Assembly: GCF_023715245.1 (NCBI RefSeq) | Contig: NZ_JAMBNV010000003.1 | Span: 62,001-126,000, forward strand | From: Sporosarcina luteola | GTDB lineage: Bacteria; Bacillota; Bacilli; Bacillales_A; Planococcaceae | Length of the DNA stretch: 64,000 bases | Reading direction: 5' to 3' | Shown: positions 17,803 to 27,003 of the stretch, one piece after another | Layout: each line of letters starts with the position of its first letter | How positions within the stretch are numbered: the stretch's first letter is position 1 | The notes under the pieces: generated by a model | Databases searched by the model: none | Told to the model about the DNA's origin: nothing | Seen by the model: the letters and a program-made list of their open reading frames with translations, nothing else | Program-made: the position numbers and the translations under genes

Positions 17803-19542
17803 ATGAGTAATTCAAAACAATTTTATTCAGATGGCTTAGTTAATATAGAAAGATTGTTGAATGGGCAAGATTACTATGAAATACCCGTACTTCAAAGAAA
17901 CTACGTTTGGTCGAAGGATAATATAAAAGACTTAATTAGCGATATTAAAGAAAGTATGGATGAGGATCATACACAGGACTATTTTATTGGCAGCATGGTT
18001 TTTTCGGAAGGCAAAGAGCGGAAGGTAGTCGTTGACGGACAACAGAGGATTACTACGCTTTCTTTGATCTTTGCTGTAGCGGTAGCACAATTTAATAAGA
18101 ATAATGATACTGATTATATAGGTTTGTATTCCCCATACCTCTACAAAGGGACGCCGAATGATGAAGGGGTTATTATTTCAATGAATCGCTTGAAACACCA
18201 TGAAAAGGATAACTCTTTTTTTACTAACTTAATAAATAGTAGACCTGTTGGGAATACGGTTACCACATCTCAAACGAATATGGCTAATGCCAGAGTAACA
18301 ATTGAAGAAGAACTGGGCTCATTTAATGAAAATGAACTGAAAAGATTCATTAACTACTTGGCAAAACGGGTACATATTGTCTCCATGGTAACTAGTGATC
18401 TTAATATGGCTTTTCGAATCTTTGAGACGTTAAATGATAGAGGGGCGAAACTCCAGCCAGAAGATCTTTTGAAAAATATGTTGCTGAGGAACTTATCTGA
18501 CGGAAGCTATGATCAAGTTGCAAAAAGCTGGGATAACTTCATCAATGTTCTAACCTCTGATAATGGAAAAATGCTCGTTCCAACTTCCACGTTCTTAAAG
18601 CATTATGTAATGTCAAAAGGGCACCTCGTACAGAAGGCTAAATTATATGACTGGTTTGAGAAGAGAACCCAATCATCTACAGTTAGTCAAGCCTCATTAG
18701 GGTATGAGATAAATACAAATGAAGGAATTAATGCATTTATCAATGAATTGGCTGATGAGGCCAAGTTATACGTGAAAGCACTCTCTGGTAATTTCGAGGA
18801 ATCTATTGATAACTGTATTGCGTTAGGGGTCAAGCAAGTATTAGTTATGGTGTTGGCTTCAAAGAAGCTTGACGAAACAAAGAGGAAAAAAGTATTTACA
18901 TTAATGGAGTCATTAATCTTCTCTTACGTAATTACAGCTTCAAGATTTAATGTTGTTGAAAAAAGCCTGTATAAAGTTGCAGGAAAGATTAGAAATGCAC
19001 ATATAGACACTGCATTATTTGAAGAAGCGATCAAGGATATAGAAGCATTAATCTTGGATAAAAAAGAGCAGGCCTTAACCGCTCTAGTGGATTTTAAAAT
19101 GAAAAAGTCTGACCGGAAAAAAGCTAAATATATTCTGTCTAAATTAGGTGAGTCTTTAGATGATATTGATCATTCCGGTTTCACGATTGAACACATCATG
19201 CCTGAAGAAAAGTCTGCTGGTTGGAAACATGTCAAAGAGACTGCAGAGGATTACCAAGCCTTAGTATCAAGTATCGGAAATCTTACGCTAATAAACCCGT
19301 CTGGAAATAGTTCTCTAAAGAACAAGGACTTTGATAGTAAAAAACAGGTTTATAATAATCAAACAATGCTTACCAAAACGATCGTCGAAAGTGTTAATAC
19401 AGGGACGAAAAATACTAAGCATGACAAGGCGATTAAAGCGTTTAATTATAGCCCTGTCAGTGGAACGTGGAATAGAAAAGAGATCGAGAGAAGAGCCAAG
19501 GCATTACGAAACTTGGCAGAATATATTTGGTTTAAGTTCTAA
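17803..19542 (+). CDS. DUF262-DUF1524 nuclease, GmrSD-like (type IV restriction-like)
   Basis: A 579-residue protein. The N-terminal DUF262 domain has YEIPVLQRNYVWSKDNI and the hallmark DGQQR motif near residue 80, a ParB-like nucleotide-binding/hydrolysing site. The C-terminal DUF1524 domain has an HNH-type nuclease signature, with TIEHIMPEEKS near residue 460 and GNLTLINPSGNSSLKNKDF near residue 500. Single-chain DUF262+DUF1524 proteins are related to GmrS/GmrD, which cut glucosylated or otherwise modified phage DNA. An AGGAGG site precedes the ATG. A decayed copy of this gene's 3' end lies at 21938-22101, beyond the next gene. Confidence 0.85.
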   Translation: MSNSKQFYSDGLVNIERLLNGQDYYEIPVLQRNYVWSKDNIKDLISDIKESMDEDHTQDYFIGSMVFSEGKERKVVVDGQQRITTLSLIFAVAVAQFNKNNDTDYIGLYSPYLYKGTPNDEGVIISMNRLKHHEKDNSFFTNLINSRPVGNTVTTSQTNMANARVTIEEELGSFNENELKRFINYLAKRVHIVSMVTSDLNMAFRIFETLNDRGAKLQPEDLLKNMLLRNLSDGSYDQVAKSWDNFINVLTSDNGKMLVPTSTFLKHYVMSKGHLVQKAKLYDWFEKRTQSSTVSQASLGYEINTNEGINAFINELADEAKLYVKALSGNFEESIDNCIALGVKQVLVMVLASKKLDETKRKKVFTLMESLIFSYVITASRFNVVEKSLYKVAGKIRNAHIDTALFEEAIKDIEALILDKKEQALTALVDFKMKKSDRKKAKYILSKLGESLDDIDHSGFTIEHIMPEEKSAGWKHVKETAEDYQALVSSIGNLTLINPSGNSSLKNKDFDSKKQVYNNQTMLTKTIVESVNTGTKNTKHDKAIKAFNYSPVSGTWNRKEIERRAKALRNLAEYIWFKF

Positions 19543-20253
19543 TAGTTTATCTGCAAAAATAATCCATCCAAGAGTGGCACACTCAATAGGATGGATTATT
19601 TTATTTCATTTATATGAAGCATCACAAGTAGATGAGTTTTTTTCTGTAGCATGTGTATGCTGTATTTGTGCTAGATCATCGAATGAACGGTGGATATCTT
19701 GACATCTTTTAGCAGGTATATCCAATTTTAAAATGATGATTCTACCGCTTTATTGATAAATTGCGGAGAAGGCACTACCGGAAAAATGGACATGTATAGC
19801 AGGTGGCAGTATAAATTCTCTTCTTTGGGTAGCCAATGGAATTACATAGAGCTATGTCAATAGGTCACGGTAGAGCATAGGAGAGAATAGAAACACTTGA
19901 TGTTGGTGGGTGCTAGGAGACGGTTGTGTTGACAAGGGGTTTTTAGTATGTAAGGGATATTTGGGCAAGTTCAAGAAGGCTAGGTCACAGGATGGGGTCT
20001 AATACATCGACATTAAAAAAAGCTTATGGAATATAGTGGGGTCTTCATGTCCGTTATATAATTACGTGAAGGCTTTTTAGATAATTATAGTATCGATTTA
20101 AAGATATCTCAAATCTCATAATAACTTACTCTTCGAAAATCTAATTTGGAAAGATAATGAATTATGGTAAAATAGATACAACTCTATTCAGGAAATTAAT
20201 TAGTGTACACATGTTACAAGAAGAAAAAAAGGTGTATAGATAGGAGAATAACT
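19543..20253. other. Long non-coding gap in the defence island
   Basis: Contains the AATAATCCATCC hairpin right after the DUF262 gene and a second hairpin (CTTCATGT / ACGTGAAG plus T-run) at about 20047-20075. Between them (19610-20040) I see only short non-conserved frames and no recognisable RNA gene. The sequence reads like decayed coding DNA. Confidence 0.4.
19556..19606. repeat. AATAATCCATCC hairpin, copy 1 (terminator)
   Basis: AAAATAATCCATCC pairs with GGATGGATTATTTT across a 21-nt loop that itself holds GAGTG/CACTC. Fourteen bases after the DUF262 stop, so it terminates that gene. Same family as 22052-22099, 30675-30724, 35619-35666, 36718-36764, 38539-38587 and 43271-43317. Confidence 0.8.
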
Positions 20254-21900
20254 TTGAAGAAGTTTGTAACACAACATTTTTCCTCCTTTATTATTTCTAT
20301 TTTAGCAGGATTAAGTCTACTATATTTCCAACAACAGTCTCCTGAGGTTAAATATACACTTTCAGAAAACATTCCAATAATTGGGGATATTGCTGGTTTG
20401 GAAAAGGACACAAACATTCAATTATTAGAAGTGAAAAATACTGGAAATAAAGAAGCGAACAATATTCAAGTAATTTTGAACGGTGAAATTGAAAATGTTA
20501 GCGTTGAAAAGAATTCAAGTGGAGATGATTTTCAAATATATAAAAGTCACGATAACGTTGAACTTGTATATACCTCTCTACCAGTTACGGGAACATTCAA
20601 AATGGTTATCCAAACAAACATACAACCTATTAAAGATTCGACACTGATTATTAAGCATAATGAGGGGCAGGGACTTAATGCATTAGAAAATCATAAAATA
20701 AGTTTTTCACTTATTATCGCGTGGATAATTATAGTTATATATTTATTGAGCACTTTTAAAGATTTGTATATTCGGGGTCTTTATAGAAAGTCATATTACT
20801 ATAAACAGCTAGATATTCTTCATAAAGTAAAACCTTGGTATATCTCCAATGGACATTGGAAAGAAATTAGAAATACGGCGATCGATACATTGTTTACAAA
20901 TGATATTGATCATAACACCATTGAAGAAGTAGCTGGATATAAATTGCTTTCTGATGACAAACATTCAAATATAACTATGAATGAATGGGAAAAAATAATT
21001 AAGTTTAGTGAAGAACAAATAAAACGTTGGGTTGATAAGTATATTAACCGTTCGTTTAGAAAATCAAGTGAAATAAGCGTATTACTAAGGACTATAAAGC
21101 CGAAATATTATTCAGAGATTAATTGGCTTGAGTTAATTAACATTGTAGAACGTGAACTGGTCGAAAAATTAAAGAGAGAAATTGGCAGTAATTCACTTGA
21201 TCAACTAATGAATATTGATTTTTCTGTATTGAATATAATGAAAAGAGAAAGTAAAGAAGACTTCACATATTATTACTTACAGTTACTCGTAAATAAAATT
21301 GAAAGTGCTATAAATGAGAGTGAAAAGCCTTTCGATATATATATAAAGTATTGTGATAGCAATGATATAATTCCGCAGTATTTATTAAACCATTTGGAAC
21401 GAGTGGCGAAAAATAAACAACTTATAATAACTCCCAACTTATATGAAAAAGAGAATGCTCAAAGATTTATTGAAGAAGCAAGTGAAAGAAACTATGGTGC
21501 CTATTATTTCTCGGTATTGACTAAGATTGCTAGATTGACAGTTGAATTAGACAATAAAATACTTAAATATAATTACCTAAATAAAACATTGCAGCAAATA
21601 ATATATTCTTATAACGAACCTATAATTAAACCTGATTTCGTAGATTTTGATGAATTTGAAAAATTAATGAAACTAGATACAGAAATTGCAGAATATAAAT
21701 CAAAACGAAAAGAAGTTGAAGATGCTAAAGAAGAAGTGATTCCATTAAAAAGGAAAATAGAGAAACAATTAAGTATTATTGATATTGTGTTAAACAATCC
21801 TAAGGAAATAGAAAAAATAGAAGACTACAGTAGTGAATTTTCACCAGGAAACTTTAAAAATTTAAAGGAATTAGCAGTTAAGATAAGTGAGGATAAATAG
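20254..21900 (+). CDS. Unknown two-helix membrane protein in the defence island
   Basis: I do not recognise the family. The TTG at 20254 has AGGAG 7 nt upstream and begins KKFVTQHFSSF; the longer frame from GTG 20203 lacks such a site. The 548 residues form a first membrane helix (about 7-24) and a 130-residue external beta-rich region (NTGNKEANNIQVILNGE, resembling a CARDB/Ig-like strand pattern). A second helix follows at about 155-176 (SLIIAWIIIVIYLL), then a 370-residue charged, helical cytoplasmic part that ends in a coiled coil (about 475-525). It is very AT-rich. It lies between a DUF262 gene and a decayed second DUF262 tail. A membrane-bound effector or sensor of the island is possible, without direct evidence. 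Confidence 0.7.
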   Translation: MKKFVTQHFSSFIISILAGLSLLYFQQQSPEVKYTLSENIPIIGDIAGLEKDTNIQLLEVKNTGNKEANNIQVILNGEIENVSVEKNSSGDDFQIYKSHDNVELVYTSLPVTGTFKMVIQTNIQPIKDSTLIIKHNEGQGLNALENHKISFSLIIAWIIIVIYLLSTFKDLYIRGLYRKSYYYKQLDILHKVKPWYISNGHWKEIRNTAIDTLFTNDIDHNTIEEVAGYKLLSDDKHSNITMNEWEKIIKFSEEQIKRWVDKYINRSFRKSSEISVLLRTIKPKYYSEINWLELINIVERELVEKLKREIGSNSLDQLMNIDFSVLNIMKRESKEDFTYYYLQLLVNKIESAINESEKPFDIYIKYCDSNDIIPQYLLNHLERVAKNKQLIITPNLYEKENAQRFIEEASERNYGAYYFSVLTKIARLTVELDNKILKYNYLNKTLQQIIYSYNEPIIKPDFVDFDEFEKLMKLDTEIAEYKSKRKEVEDAKEEVIPLKRKIEKQLSIIDIVLNNPKEIEKIEDYSSEFSPGNFKNLKELAVKISEDK

Positions 21901-21937
21901 GGCAGGCAAATTACTGACGAGGCGTTCACAGTCTCTT

Positions 21938-22101
21938 TTAATTAATGCCCGGTTAGCCGTCCGTAGAATAAAAAAATCAAGAGAACGGCCAAAGCATCAT
22001 TGTGAAATTTGGCGGAATAGATTTTGACTTAAGTTCTAATTGTTAATACACAAAATAATCCATCCTCGAACGGTAAACTCTATAGGATGGATTATTTTAT
22101 A
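21938..22101 (+). pseudogene. Relic 3' end of a second DUF262 gene with its terminator
   Basis: This stretch aligns with 19449-19606, the last 30 codons, stop and terminator of the DUF262 gene. Shared landmarks are CGTRGAATA, AAAGMATC/GATCGAGAGAA, GCCAARGCAT, TTGGCRGAATA, TTAAGTTCTAA and then the AATAATCCATCC hairpin. I estimate about 70% identity by eye. Several stops and indels break the frame. It indicates a second, diverged DUF262 gene once ended here, and everything between the two tails replaced or was inserted into it. Confidence 0.7.
22052..22099. repeat. AATAATCCATCC hairpin, copy 2
   Basis: CAAAATAATCCATCC pairs with GGATGGATTATTTT. It lies between converging genes and may terminate both; it is part of the DUF262 tail relic. 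Confidence 0.75.
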
Positions 22102-22180
22102 TTTGGCCATTTCTAGTTAACCTTCTTTGCAAGGAATCGCTCACTCTATCACGAATAGTTTGTTGCCTGTTTTTAGCCCT

Positions 22181-22942
22181 TCAAACCAAAATCTCAAGCT
22201 CCGCAACATTAACATAATACCCAAGATACTCCATAAAGATCTCCTTAAGCTCCTCCTTCTCTAACATAGGTGACATCACCACGGGATAGCTTTTATTAAA
22301 CTCCAGGAGTACTTGCCGTCCAACCCGAACATCATCACCTAAGTCATCGCGGTCCGTTATTTTCTTCTTCAATACACTGGATAGCCCTAATTCATCGACA
22401 ATCGACAGGATATTAAACACGAATTGTTTGTTGCGGAAGACTTCGTACTTAATCATATAGTTAAAGAGGTCCAAGTTATCGACGATGACTTCGTAATAGT
22501 GTTTGCGAGTTGCTTCGTCCTCGACTAGGTCGGTTATATATTCTGCTCCAATTACAGTCTTGTAAATGTAGTTTTCCCAGTCGAAGTTCTTCAGCACAAT
22601 GTTGTTGAAATTCGTGATGCTGTCTTTGATCTCCGGGTATTCCCTTAGCAGGAAATCACGCTTCTTCAAGACGAGCAACGAGTGGCAGAACTGTTCGTCA
22701 AAATGCAATTCACGGTTGCTGCCTAGATAGTGATTGCCGACTGTCTCGAATGCTTCTAGAAACAATTGCTTCCTGACTTCTTCACTTCTTTTCGCCATAT
22801 AGATGGGGAAGTCCGGAGCTGCTTTTATATAGACGGTTTCATCGGAAAAGTAGTCATCGTTGCTTTCGATCGTGTCATTCAAGAAGTCATTGTAAAACTG
22901 TTCGTTTTTCTTGTAGCCTTTGCTTAGCAGTTTAATCTCCAC
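22181..22942 (-). CDS. Unknown protein, third gene of a GHKL-ATPase operon
   Basis: A 253-residue soluble protein that I cannot assign. It is mostly helical, with many aromatic/charged pairs (for example NYIYKTVIGAEYITDLVEDE) and a C-terminal LEKEELKEIFMEYLGYY segment. There is no signal peptide, Cys cluster or nucleotide-binding motif. Its start overlaps the end of the preceding gene by 11 bp, so the three minus-strand genes form one operon with coupled translation. Expected to be a partner of the GHKL ATPase. Confidence 0.7.
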   Translation of the reverse strand: MEIKLLSKGYKKNEQFYNDFLNDTIESNDDYFSDETVYIKAAPDFPIYMAKRSEEVRKQLFLEAFETVGNHYLGSNRELHFDEQFCHSLLVLKKRDFLLREYPEIKDSITNFNNIVLKNFDWENYIYKTVIGAEYITDLVEDEATRKHYYEVIVDNLDLFNYMIKYEVFRNKQFVFNILSIVDELGLSSVLKKKITDRDDLGDDVRVGRQVLLEFNKSYPVVMSPMLEKEELKEIFMEYLGYYVNVAELEILV

Positions 22943-23786
22943 TTGCTTCCAATCCTTTCACAGCTGTCGCGTATTTTTCAATGACGCGGTCGGAAATTTT
23001 GTAGATCACTTCGTCAAGCGAGTCGACATCTAGTTCGTAGACCATCTTCGCTTTCATGAGTCGATAGAGCTTGGCGTCTAGCTGATCTGTTGGCAATTCA
23101 ACATCGTCCAGGTAGACATGTCCGTCATCGCCATAATCGGGATTGGTTGCGAAGCGGTGTAATGCTTTCTGCAGTCCCATATAGATGTACGGGTTATTTA
23201 ACGTTCCGCTCATTGGCATGCCAGCGAATTGGAGATCTTCATTTTTGTAATGAATGACAATCGTTTCACTGCCGAGTTCTACTTTAATATCAGACTTCAA
23301 CGTAGCGTCAATCTTCCGTTCAAATAGATCGAACGGTTTTGTGGAGCTGCCTTCAAAAATGACGGTGTTCGAAAAGCCGAGAAGTGCATGTTTCGGAACG
23401 ACGATGTCATCCTTGAACTCCCGATAGAAGTCGTTAATGTCTTCATTGTCACGGAATGAAATATCAGTCGTTGCTTGAATGCTCATTTGGATAGACGTTC
23501 GTGTGTTGATGGATAAACGTGATTTCGCAATCTCGATGGCACGCTCATCTGGCTGCAGTTTGAAGAACTTATTATCCTTCGACTGGATGATTAAGAAAAG
23601 CTGAGCTTGTTTGCGAGCGAGTAGCCGTTGTAAAAACTCGGATTCTACTTCGTATTCGATATCGAATCGATAGTTATCTGTATTCTCCTTCAGATCAACG
23701 CTCAACGTAAATCCGCCGCTCTCATAACTGTTCGATGTATTCGTTAGCACTGGGTACGGGAAATTGGCATCCTTTTTGTAAATCAT
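22932..23786 (-). CDS. Unknown beta-rich protein, second gene of a GHKL-ATPase operon
   Basis: A 284-residue soluble protein of unknown family. The first 200 residues alternate short strands (GGFTLSVDLKENTDNYRFDI, LFLIIQSKDNKFFKL) and include a conserved-looking DDIVVPKHALLGFSNTVIFEG segment. The last 80 residues are helical. The ATG lies one base after the stop of the ATPase gene, and its ribosome binding site GAGGTG is inside that gene, so the two are translationally coupled. No catalytic motif is evident. It could be a structural or DNA-recognition partner. Confidence 0.7.
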   Translation of the reverse strand: MIYKKDANFPYPVLTNTSNSYESGGFTLSVDLKENTDNYRFDIEYEVESEFLQRLLARKQAQLFLIIQSKDNKFFKLQPDERAIEIAKSRLSINTRTSIQMSIQATTDISFRDNEDINDFYREFKDDIVVPKHALLGFSNTVIFEGSSTKPFDLFERKIDATLKSDIKVELGSETIVIHYKNEDLQFAGMPMSGTLNNPYIYMGLQKALHRFATNPDYGDDGHVYLDDVELPTDQLDAKLYRLMKAKMVYELDVDSLDEVIYKISDRVIEKYATAVKGLEASGD

Positions 23787-23787
23787 T

Positions 23788-25689
23788 TTACACCTCTACA
23801 TAATAGACGAATTTCAATGCACGGTTGTAGTTGCTTTTCAGATCGAAGGTCAATTCAGCTACACCTTTATTGATCGTCACATGATTTATTTTATTGTTGT
23901 TGAGTGAGCAAGTTGAGCCTGTGGATTTATCGATGACTTGACTGAAATTATCTTTCAGTTTGAATGCGCTTCTGTATTCTTGGCCCATGCCGTCAATGAT
24001 TGAAATGCTGACGTTACATGTAAAAGCTTTATTAACTTCCTCATTGCTAGAGAGATTGAATCGAACGATTTCTTTATTCCCCATGAGTAGACGCTCAACG
24101 GTGTTCGGGTGGATGTTGAAAATGCTAACTGGCTTGTCATCGGTTGAATCGGTATCATCCGCAGATCTATCCCTTTTCACTGGTTTAATCATCGGCGGTG
24201 TAAGTTTTTTGCGGGTCCCAGATTTCTTTTTGTCTTGTCCAGGTGGTAAATCATCGTCCATTTTGACGACCGGTTTCTTCTTATCGATAACTACTGCGCC
24301 CATCGCTTTCGACAATTCTTGTTTAAATTGGATTTCAGAAACATACAGCAAGTCTTTCGTATCCATTTTGCCATCTGTCGGGTTATGCTCTTTCACCGCT
24401 TCGTCAATAACGGCAGTCATCGCTTTCGACAAGTTGTTGATGAATCGCTTCGCTCGTTTTTGCAGCACAGGATCTTTAATGTGATCATGTGTGAGCTCAG
24501 TATGCGATTCGTTTTCTAGTGACTTTAAATACGCATCTTCTTTCATTCCGCCGATCAAGACGGCGTTGAATGGCTGGTTCGCTTTGTTCTTTACTTTTTT
24601 ATCTTCGATTTTCATGCCAATTGTCCTGACAATCGCCACTCTGCCTTTTGGTATTTCTTCGTCGTACCTGAAGTACAGGTTGAATTCGTAGTCGTCTTTG
24701 CCGTCGGATACTTGAAGTGTACGAGCAGGCTGTTCCAGATAAGTGCTTACATAGAGGGGGGTGAATACGTGTTTCATGTCCGCAATGTTTTGGGTGTAGT
24801 ATTCCGGGTCTTTCACGTATTCCTGAATGTTATCGGCGTTAATTTTTCTGCCATTGACGTCGACTTCTAATTTATTCAGAAGGATTGAAACGAAGAAGCT
24901 GTCGCACACGCTGCGAATGATTTCCGTTTCATCGCTATATTCTTTTCGTAAGAACGGGATAATGATTTTTAATCCACGCGTTTTCTTTTCGAAAACTTCA
25001 TGGAAGTTGTTCTTAAAGGGATAGAATTTTGATTTGGATTTATTGGCATCTAGATATGTAATATCCGCGAAGTAGCCTGTGGAACGATAACTTTGATCTT
25101 TATAGTTATGCTCAATGAGTTGCACGGTACCCCCTAGATGCTGGTCTCCGTTCGCATCGCAGTTTGCGAAATACATGACATTCAAATCTGAAGCAGCGTT
25201 GGAAGCAATTTTACCGACTCCGTGAGAACCACCGCGAGACGTTTCGACAGCTGCATTCTCTTCCTCTGAATGGACCCCTTTGTTATAGGCGTAAATCGCC
25301 CACGTGTCTTTAGGAGAATTGCTCTGGCCATTCTTCGCGCCACTCAAGCCTCTCGTATTGGAATCTTCAAAAGAGATATAGTGAACCTCTTCCTCCTCAG
25401 ACGTTTTCACCATATGTGCAATGGCTTCTTTCGTATAACTGTTACGGCCTTTCAAGGAATGAATACGTTCGATTACTTCATTGATTCCTGGAACGTCTTT
25501 CTTTTGGATCGTACCTGTTGTAATAGAGAACTTTACAGGACCCTCGCTATCAAGCAATCTGCCATCTAGTGAGTTTTGGATATTTTCACGGATAAGCCCC
25601 GCTACTTTTAAGTTATAAAATCGTTCAAGAATTTTATTGAAATTGGACTCCTCTATATTTGGAATCGGGGAGAACTGCCAATAGGACAT
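23788..25689 (-). CDS. GHKL-fold ATPase, first gene of a three-gene operon
   Basis: A 633-residue protein with the Bergerat ATP-binding fold of the GHKL class (Hsp90/MutL/gyrase/histidine kinase). The N-box is LIRENIQNSLDG at about 33-44 (catalytic Glu, Mg-binding Asn). The G1 box is EDSNTRGLSG at about 109, and the G2 box is GGSHGVGKIASN at about 154. A second domain follows, with an Asp/Lys-rich linker at 465-525 and a beta-rich C-terminal domain after 535. No HisKA or response-regulator part is present, so it is not a sensor kinase; MORC/MutL-like clamps are closer. ATG 25689 is preferred (GAGGTG upstream). Stand-alone GHKL ATPases with unknown partners recur in defence islands, including Z1/MutL-type systems, but no Z1 helicase is here. 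Confidence 0.78.
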   Translation of the reverse strand: MSYWQFSPIPNIEESNFNKILERFYNLKVAGLIRENIQNSLDGRLLDSEGPVKFSITTGTIQKKDVPGINEVIERIHSLKGRNSYTKEAIAHMVKTSEEEEVHYISFEDSNTRGLSGAKNGQSNSPKDTWAIYAYNKGVHSEEENAAVETSRGGSHGVGKIASNAASDLNVMYFANCDANGDQHLGGTVQLIEHNYKDQSYRSTGYFADITYLDANKSKSKFYPFKNNFHEVFEKKTRGLKIIIPFLRKEYSDETEIIRSVCDSFFVSILLNKLEVDVNGRKINADNIQEYVKDPEYYTQNIADMKHVFTPLYVSTYLEQPARTLQVSDGKDDYEFNLYFRYDEEIPKGRVAIVRTIGMKIEDKKVKNKANQPFNAVLIGGMKEDAYLKSLENESHTELTHDHIKDPVLQKRAKRFINNLSKAMTAVIDEAVKEHNPTDGKMDTKDLLYVSEIQFKQELSKAMGAVVIDKKKPVVKMDDDLPPGQDKKKSGTRKKLTPPMIKPVKRDRSADDTDSTDDKPVSIFNIHPNTVERLLMGNKEIVRFNLSSNEEVNKAFTCNVSISIIDGMGQEYRSAFKLKDNFSQVIDKSTGSTCSLNNNKINHVTINKGVAELTFDLKSNYNRALKFVYYVEV

Positions 25690-26041
25690 ACTGCACCTCA
25701 CATTGTTTACTTATTTATAATAGAATGTCTTGGATCTAAGACATATAGTTAAAGTATATGGGAAAAGGGGAGGAGGATCAATGTAACTTGGAGTAATGTT
25801 TTAGGTAAGTTCACCCATAAAAAATAGAGACTGAGCAAGAGCCCAATCTCACAACAAAGAAGATATAAAGTCTACAAGTACAGCAAGCGAAACGCCGGCA
25901 CAAAACCCAACAATAAAATGTCGAGGTATCTATTCAATCTCCATGCCCCCGTTCGGTTTGAATAAAAATAGGTACCAGGCACTCAAGTAATTTCGAATTG
26001 AATTTGTGCCTGATACCTCACATGATTCTTTTTTAAAATTG
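25690..26041. other. Intergenic region upstream of the GHKL operon
   Basis: Must hold the GHKL operon promoter on the minus strand, but I cannot point to a clear one. It also contains the GGTACCAGG palindrome at 25971-26018. No gene seen. Confidence 0.4.
25971..26018. repeat. GGTACCAGG palindromic repeat, copy 1
   Basis: AGGTACCAGGCAC at the left and GTGCCTGATACCT at the right, with TTTCGAATTGAATTT between. Related to 26736-26782, 30942-31025, 31299-31345 and 33146-33191; the centre TTTCGAATTG recurs in three of them. Confidence 0.7.
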
Positions 26042-26497
26042 TCACCTATGTGTTGCAGATGAATTATTTAATAGTGAACCGAAAACTGCAAGAACAATAA
26101 AACTTGCTATAGTAAAAAGTACTACTGTCTTAAACAATACCCATGTATTAAGAAGAGCATTTACAATTAGCGCCAAAAAGATGACTAATAGAATTGATAA
26201 GATTATTTTATTGGTTAGTATATCTACCTCGAATAGGATATATATCGCCATTTTCCATAGAGTCTTGGAAAGAATAATTACACCGGCTATCATCATTAGC
26301 AATGGAAAGACTAAATTACTTAACATAGAAATGCTTTTTTCGGAATTGAACATCAACTCAAAGATTGGTGTACCTGAATTGATTTCCAAAATCAGTGGTG
26401 CAGAAAGCTTGTTTGAAAAAATAAATAATAAAATTGCTGAAAAAAAGGCTAAAGCATAAATTACGATATCATAGTTACTAGTTTTTTGTTCTTCCAC
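26042..26497 (-). CDS. Hypothetical four-helix membrane protein
   Basis: A 151-residue hydrophobic protein with four predicted membrane helices (about residues 10-28, 58-78, 94-113 and 117-142) and short polar ends. The start is GTG with GGAGGAG 5 nt upstream. No conserved charged residues lie within the helices, so there is no sign of a transporter or enzyme. It stands alone between the defence island and the YvrJ operon. Unknown family. Confidence 0.6.
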   Translation of the reverse strand: MEEQKTSNYDIVIYALAFFSAILLFIFSNKLSAPLILEINSGTPIFELMFNSEKSISMLSNLVFPLLMMIAGVIILSKTLWKMAIYILFEVDILTNKIILSILLVIFLALIVNALLNTWVLFKTVVLFTIASFIVLAVFGSLLNNSSATHR

Positions 26498-26735
26498 AAT
26501 TCTCCTCCGTTCATAATTAAATATATGTATTATTGGGGAAAAATATTAATATAGTAATATAGTAGCATTTAAAGTAATGTGTGTTTGGTTTCTTATGCCA
26601 GAGAAAAACAAGAGCTGCTAGTTTCACATGCATATTAGGAGACACCCGTTTTTAACTTAGCATCAAAGGGAATATGCTCTCCTTTGCTCTCTTTGCCAGA
26701 TTCACTGTGTGAATTTCTTACCGTACTATAATTAA

Positions 26736-26782
26736 GTACTAGGCACCCGATCAATTCTTAATTTCTTGGGTGCCTGGTACCT
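26736..26782. repeat. GGTACCAGG palindromic repeat, copy 2
   Basis: AGTACTAGGCACCC pairs with GGGTGCCTGGTACCT over a short loop. It lies downstream of the YvrJ operon and could terminate it. Confidence 0.65.
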
Positions 26783-26810
26783 TTATTAATTCATAACCTT
26801 CAAGTGAAGT

Positions 26811-26939
26811 TCAATTCACTTTCAAAGAAACTAGCGCATTGTGTATGGCCTCGAGTTTCGTTTCAAGCCGGTGTAAGAGATAAAAAGATACAAAAATCGG
26901 AAATCCGATTTGTTGTATAAGATTTATCCACTGTTCCAT
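26811..26939 (-). CDS. YvrJ family protein
   Basis: A 42-residue peptide beginning MEQWINLIQQIGFPIFVSFY, then LLHRLETKLEAIHNALVSL. One membrane helix followed by an amphipathic helix is the YvrJ family pattern; these small proteins are holin-like and found across Bacillales. AGGAGG lies 9 nt before the ATG. It is the last gene after DUF1659 and DUF2922, the usual partners. Function unknown. Confidence 0.85.
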   Translation of the reverse strand: MEQWINLIQQIGFPIFVSFYLLHRLETKLEAIHNALVSLKVN

Positions 26940-26970
26940 TTTGAATTCGCCTCCTCATTTTTAATGATAA

Positions 26971-27003
26971 AAGACTCCCCAGCCAAGCCGGAGAGCCTTT
27001 TTC
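26971..27003 (-). terminator. Terminator after the DUF2922 gene
   Basis: On the minus strand, GGCTCTCC pairs with GGGGAGTC (one G-T) and is followed by TTTTA. It sits directly after the DUF2922 stop and before YvrJ, so it may reduce YvrJ expression relative to the two upstream genes. Confidence 0.6.

Noticed and set aside
23960-24484. 174-codon frame antisense to the GHKL ATPase
   Set aside because: The opposite strand carries intact GHKL motifs; this frame has none.
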